Of a stretch of 6,872 bases of DNA, positions 4,845 to 6,872 are shown in pieces. The DNA is from Dehalococcoidales bacterium. GTDB taxonomy: Bacteria > Chloroflexota > Dehalococcoidia > Dehalococcoidales > CSSed11-197. Each line of letters begins with the position of its first letter. The first letter of the stretch is position 1. The stretch covers positions 1-6,872 of the forward strand of contig JAQWDO010000046.1 in the NCBI GenBank assembly GCA_028705415.1. The letters are read 5' to 3'. The notes under the pieces were generated by a model that was not told the DNA's origin, did no database searches, and was given only the letters and a program-made list of their open reading frames with translations. Made by a program: the position numbers and the translations under genes.

Positions 4845-6140
4845 CTATTTCTTTCCAAACCAGTCAAACTTTTCATATTCAATCACCGGCGCCTCTATCC
4901 AATCCGTCACCGGATTGATATTCCCATTTTGCACCTGAAAAACACGAAGAGACTTGGACATACGGTTATCTCCCGGGGTATAGCTCACCGGCCCCTGAAG
5001 CCCCTCTACATCATAGTTGTCAAGCGCCTTGATCCCGTAGTCTTCGTACGCCTTCCAGGCATCGGCGCCGCCCCTGGCCAGAGTTTCGTAGCCAACCGCC
5101 CCAACGGCAAGTTCTGCTGCTTTTGCCATGATAAGACTCTGGCACCAGGAAGCAATATAATCCATGTTTCCATAATCTGATGAGTGGTATTTCTGGCAGT
5201 ATTCCTTAACTTTAGCCATTCCGGGAGCTTCGTCATCCCAGTTTACTGTTGGGAACAAACCGTATACCCCCTCACAAACGTCGGCGCCGGCAAGGTCAAC
5301 CAGGGCTTTGGTCATTCCGGCATGCCCACATGCAATTACCATGTCTCCCCCAGTCATCCCCAACTCTCTGGCGTTCTTGATAATAACCGAACTGGGCTTC
5401 GGGGTACTGGCAATATAGAGAATATCCGGATTCAGCGCCCGGATGGAATTCAAGCTGGTTGTTTCAGATGTTGTGCTGGCTGTATGCTCAAAAACCGGCT
5501 CCAGTATCTCAAAACCCATTTCTGCAGCTTTGGCCTTCGCTCCATCATGGGCACCATATCCGGTGGAATTGTTTAGCAAATGCATTGCTACAGTGGGTTT
5601 TCCCTGCCCGTTCCAAAGGTTATCCTTGTAATACTGCGCAAATACCACGAAATCGTCACCATAATCGGGCATCTGTCCGTAAATATGCTGCGGCGGCCGG
5701 TAAATCACCGGAGCTCCATATACTGCCAGACCGGTGAACCCATTCTGGTTGGCAACCGTCATTGCAGCCGTCATCATGGCTGAGGAAGAACACCCGAATG
5801 TCAGACACTTGCTGTCCATAAACTTGTTAACGTTGTTTACCATGGATGATGCATTATAGCCATTGTCCATCCAGACCAGTTCTACTTCGTACCCGGCAAC
5901 ACCACCCTTCTCCTCATTAATATAACGGATAGCGTCCTTGTTGCCATGTTCAAGCACCTGTCCTTTTTCAGCAGCAGCACCGGTACTCGGGGTAGACAGC
6001 CCCAGCCTGATGGTTTCTTTCTGATCCCCGCAGGCTGATACCAGAAATGGTATGCCGCCGATAAAAAGGACAAGTGATGCCATACCGGTCCCCTTAAGAA
6101 ATCCACGCCTGGTAATACATGGGTAATAATGATTTTCCAT
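4845..6140 (-). CDS. livK: LivK-type substrate-binding lipoprotein with Tat signal
   Basis: This 431-residue extracytoplasmic receptor of a HAAT ABC importer has the type-I periplasmic-binding fold and delivers ligand to the LivH/LivM channel. The N terminus carries a twin-arginine motif TRRGFLKG (R11, R12), a hydrophobic stretch (about 19-34), and a lipobox LVSAC with C37 as the lipidation site, so it should be exported folded and anchored to the membrane. The mature part opens TIRLGLSTPSTGAAA (43-57), a typical LivK first strand and ligand loop. FGCSSSAMMTAAM is the second binding loop. GGAGG (6153-6149) precedes ATG 6140 by 8 nt. It is 50 bp after livM and 18 bp before livF. The ligand is not readable: relatives bind branched amino acids, amides, urea or aromatic acids, and the neighbouring ligase-like gene leans towards an organic acid. 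Confidence 0.95.
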   Translation of the reverse strand: MENHYYPCITRRGFLKGTGMASLVLFIGGIPFLVSACGDQKETIRLGLSTPSTGAAAEKGQVLEHGNKDAIRYINEEKGGVAGYEVELVWMDNGYNASSMVNNVNKFMDSKCLTFGCSSSAMMTAAMTVANQNGFTGLAVYGAPVIYRPPQHIYGQMPDYGDDFVVFAQYYKDNLWNGQGKPTVAMHLLNNSTGYGAHDGAKAKAAEMGFEILEPVFEHTASTTSETTSLNSIRALNPDILYIASTPKPSSVIIKNARELGMTGGDMVIACGHAGMTKALVDLAGADVCEGVYGLFPTVNWDDEAPGMAKVKEYCQKYHSSDYGNMDYIASWCQSLIMAKAAELAVGAVGYETLARGGADAWKAYEDYGIKALDNYDVEGLQGPVSYTPGDNRMSKSLRVFQVQNGNINPVTDWIEAPVIEYEKFDWFGKK

Positions 6141-6190
6141 TTAATTTTCCTCCACTTTTCTAACCAACTTTTTATGTAATCTGTTTAACT

Positions 6191-6872
6191 TTAATACGAG
6201 AAAGGCCAGAGCCGATACGAGTTTTTAAATAACTGCCACCGGTGGGCAAGCCCTCTGGGTTCAATGATTAAAAACAAGACGATTACCAGGCCAAAAAGCA
6301 TTGGCGTAACTCCGGAAGCCCAACCGGAAGGCAGTACGGTAATGGTCGACTCCAGAAAAGGAACCAGTTCCAGTGAAATCAGCCTCTCCAGCAGGCGAAT
6401 GAAGACCACACCGAAAATCGGCCCAACAGTTGTTCCAAGCCCCCCGATGATTATCATGCCTACATACAGTATAGATTCCTTGAAGCTGAAAAATTCCGGA
6501 TTAAGAAATCCGTAGTAGCAGTGTGCCAGCAGTGCTCCGCTGATTCCGGCAAAAAAACAGCCGGTAAAAAAAGCGAGCAGCTTGTATCGAAACAGGTTTA
6601 TACCCATTACCTGGGCTGCCAGATCGTTATCCCTTACCGCCACAAATGCTCGTCCCTGCCGGGTTCTTGCCAGATTTTTGGCAACAAATACTGCAATCAC
6701 GCAAATGGCCAAAATCAGATAGTACTTGCTCAATGGGCCGGTAAACCGGTAGCCGAATATTTCCGCCGCCGGCACGCTAATGCCAACAAAGCCACCGGTG
6801 ACACTGCCCCCCTGGCTTATTACCCACATTATGATGAACTGTGCTGCAATAGGACTAATAGCTAGATGAAAC
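6191..6872 (-). CDS. livM: LivM-type ABC transporter permease, C-terminal part (start beyond the window)
   Basis: The frame is open past 6829 to the right edge: upstream codons read FHLAISPIAAQFII, the normal LivM continuation, so ATG 6829 is not the start. At least 226 C-terminal residues are visible. Seen are the loop before TGGFVGISVP, the cytoplasmic coupling region GRAFVAVRDNDLAAQVMGIN (the LivM GRAxxAxRDNxxAAxxxGIN signature, contact with the ATPases), and MIIIGGLGTTVGPIFG. Membrane segments lie at about YYLILAICVIAVFVA, LLAFFTGCFFAGISGALLA, ILYVGMIIIGGLGTTVG and MLFGLVIVLFLIIEP. LivM forms the inner-membrane channel with LivH, which is expected upstream (outside the window). It is followed by livK after 50 bp with no terminator seen. 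The gene order livM before livK differs from the common livK-H-M-G-F order. Confidence 0.93.
   Translation of the reverse strand, partial: FHLAISPIAAQFIIMWVISQGGSVTGGFVGISVPAAEIFGYRFTGPLSKYYLILAICVIAVFVAKNLARTRQGRAFVAVRDNDLAAQVMGINLFRYKLLAFFTGCFFAGISGALLAHCYYGFLNPEFFSFKESILYVGMIIIGGLGTTVGPIFGVVFIRLLERLISLELVPFLESTITVLPSGWASGVTPMLFGLVIVLFLIIEPRGLAHRWQLFKNSYRLWPFSY

Noticed and set aside
4230..5180. Long plus-strand open frame of 316 codons antisense to livF and livK.
   Set aside because: It spans two well-supported genes on the other strand, is rich in H, R, N and Q as expected of a mirrored frame, has no recognisable domain, and crosses the livK-livF junction.
6191..6829. ATG 6829 as the true start of the LivM permease.
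   Set aside because: The frame continues to the window edge with typical LivM residues (FHLAISPIAAQFII), so the protein begins beyond 6872.

Overview
The window is a bacterial chromosomal segment of moderate GC, densely packed, in two functional halves. The left half (1-1568) is a metal-regulation and stress cluster. It holds the start of a feoA-like gene running off the left edge, a DtxR/MntR-type metal-responsive repressor, a divergent universal stress protein, and a small GYD-domain protein. The right half (1693-6872) is a branched-chain amino-acid type (HAAT/Liv family) ABC importer locus: LivG-type ATPase, LivF-type ATPase, Tat-exported LivK-type lipoprotein and the C-terminal part of a LivM-type permease. 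It also carries a phenylacetate-CoA-ligase-like (PaaK family) protein.

The organism cannot be named from the sequence. A Tat-lipoprotein LivK, a LivG/LivF/PaaK-like set, a GYD protein, and a small Cys-rich protein that resembles ones I recall from Dehalococcoidia-type Chloroflexota suggest an anaerobic or syntrophic Chloroflexota. A Clostridia-like Firmicute is the alternative. This is a weak inference. No IS element, phage gene, CRISPR array, tRNA or rRNA is visible.

Layout. Minus strand 628 to 1: metal regulator, then feoA-like gene, joined by a 4-bp TTGA stop/start overlap. Between the regulator and the plus-strand usp gene (629-788) lies a well-formed minus-strand sigma70 promoter (TTGACA, 17 bp, CATAAT). 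A perfect 7+7 bp dyad (TTGTTAG/CTAACAA) sits on its presumed start site. An extended -10 for usp lies next to a second TGTTAG half-site. usp (789-1235, plus) and the GYD gene (1568-1260, minus) converge with 24 bp between them. The 124-bp gap 1569-1692 divides the GYD gene from the plus-strand pair small Cys protein + livG, which overlap by 8 bp. livG then converges on the minus-strand operon livM-livK-livF-ligase with only 11 bp between stop codons. livF and the ligase overlap by 10 bp.

How the genes may work together. The regulator-feoA pair is most simply an autoregulated ferrous-iron uptake operon (feoB would lie left of the window). The Liv-type importer with an acyl-CoA-ligase-like protein suggests uptake of an organic acid, possibly aromatic, followed by CoA activation, rather than plain amino-acid import. 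However, the ligase-like protein lacks the canonical adenylation P-loop, so its activity is uncertain. The separation of livG, on the opposite strand behind a small conserved-looking Cys-rich protein, is the oddest aspect of the locus.
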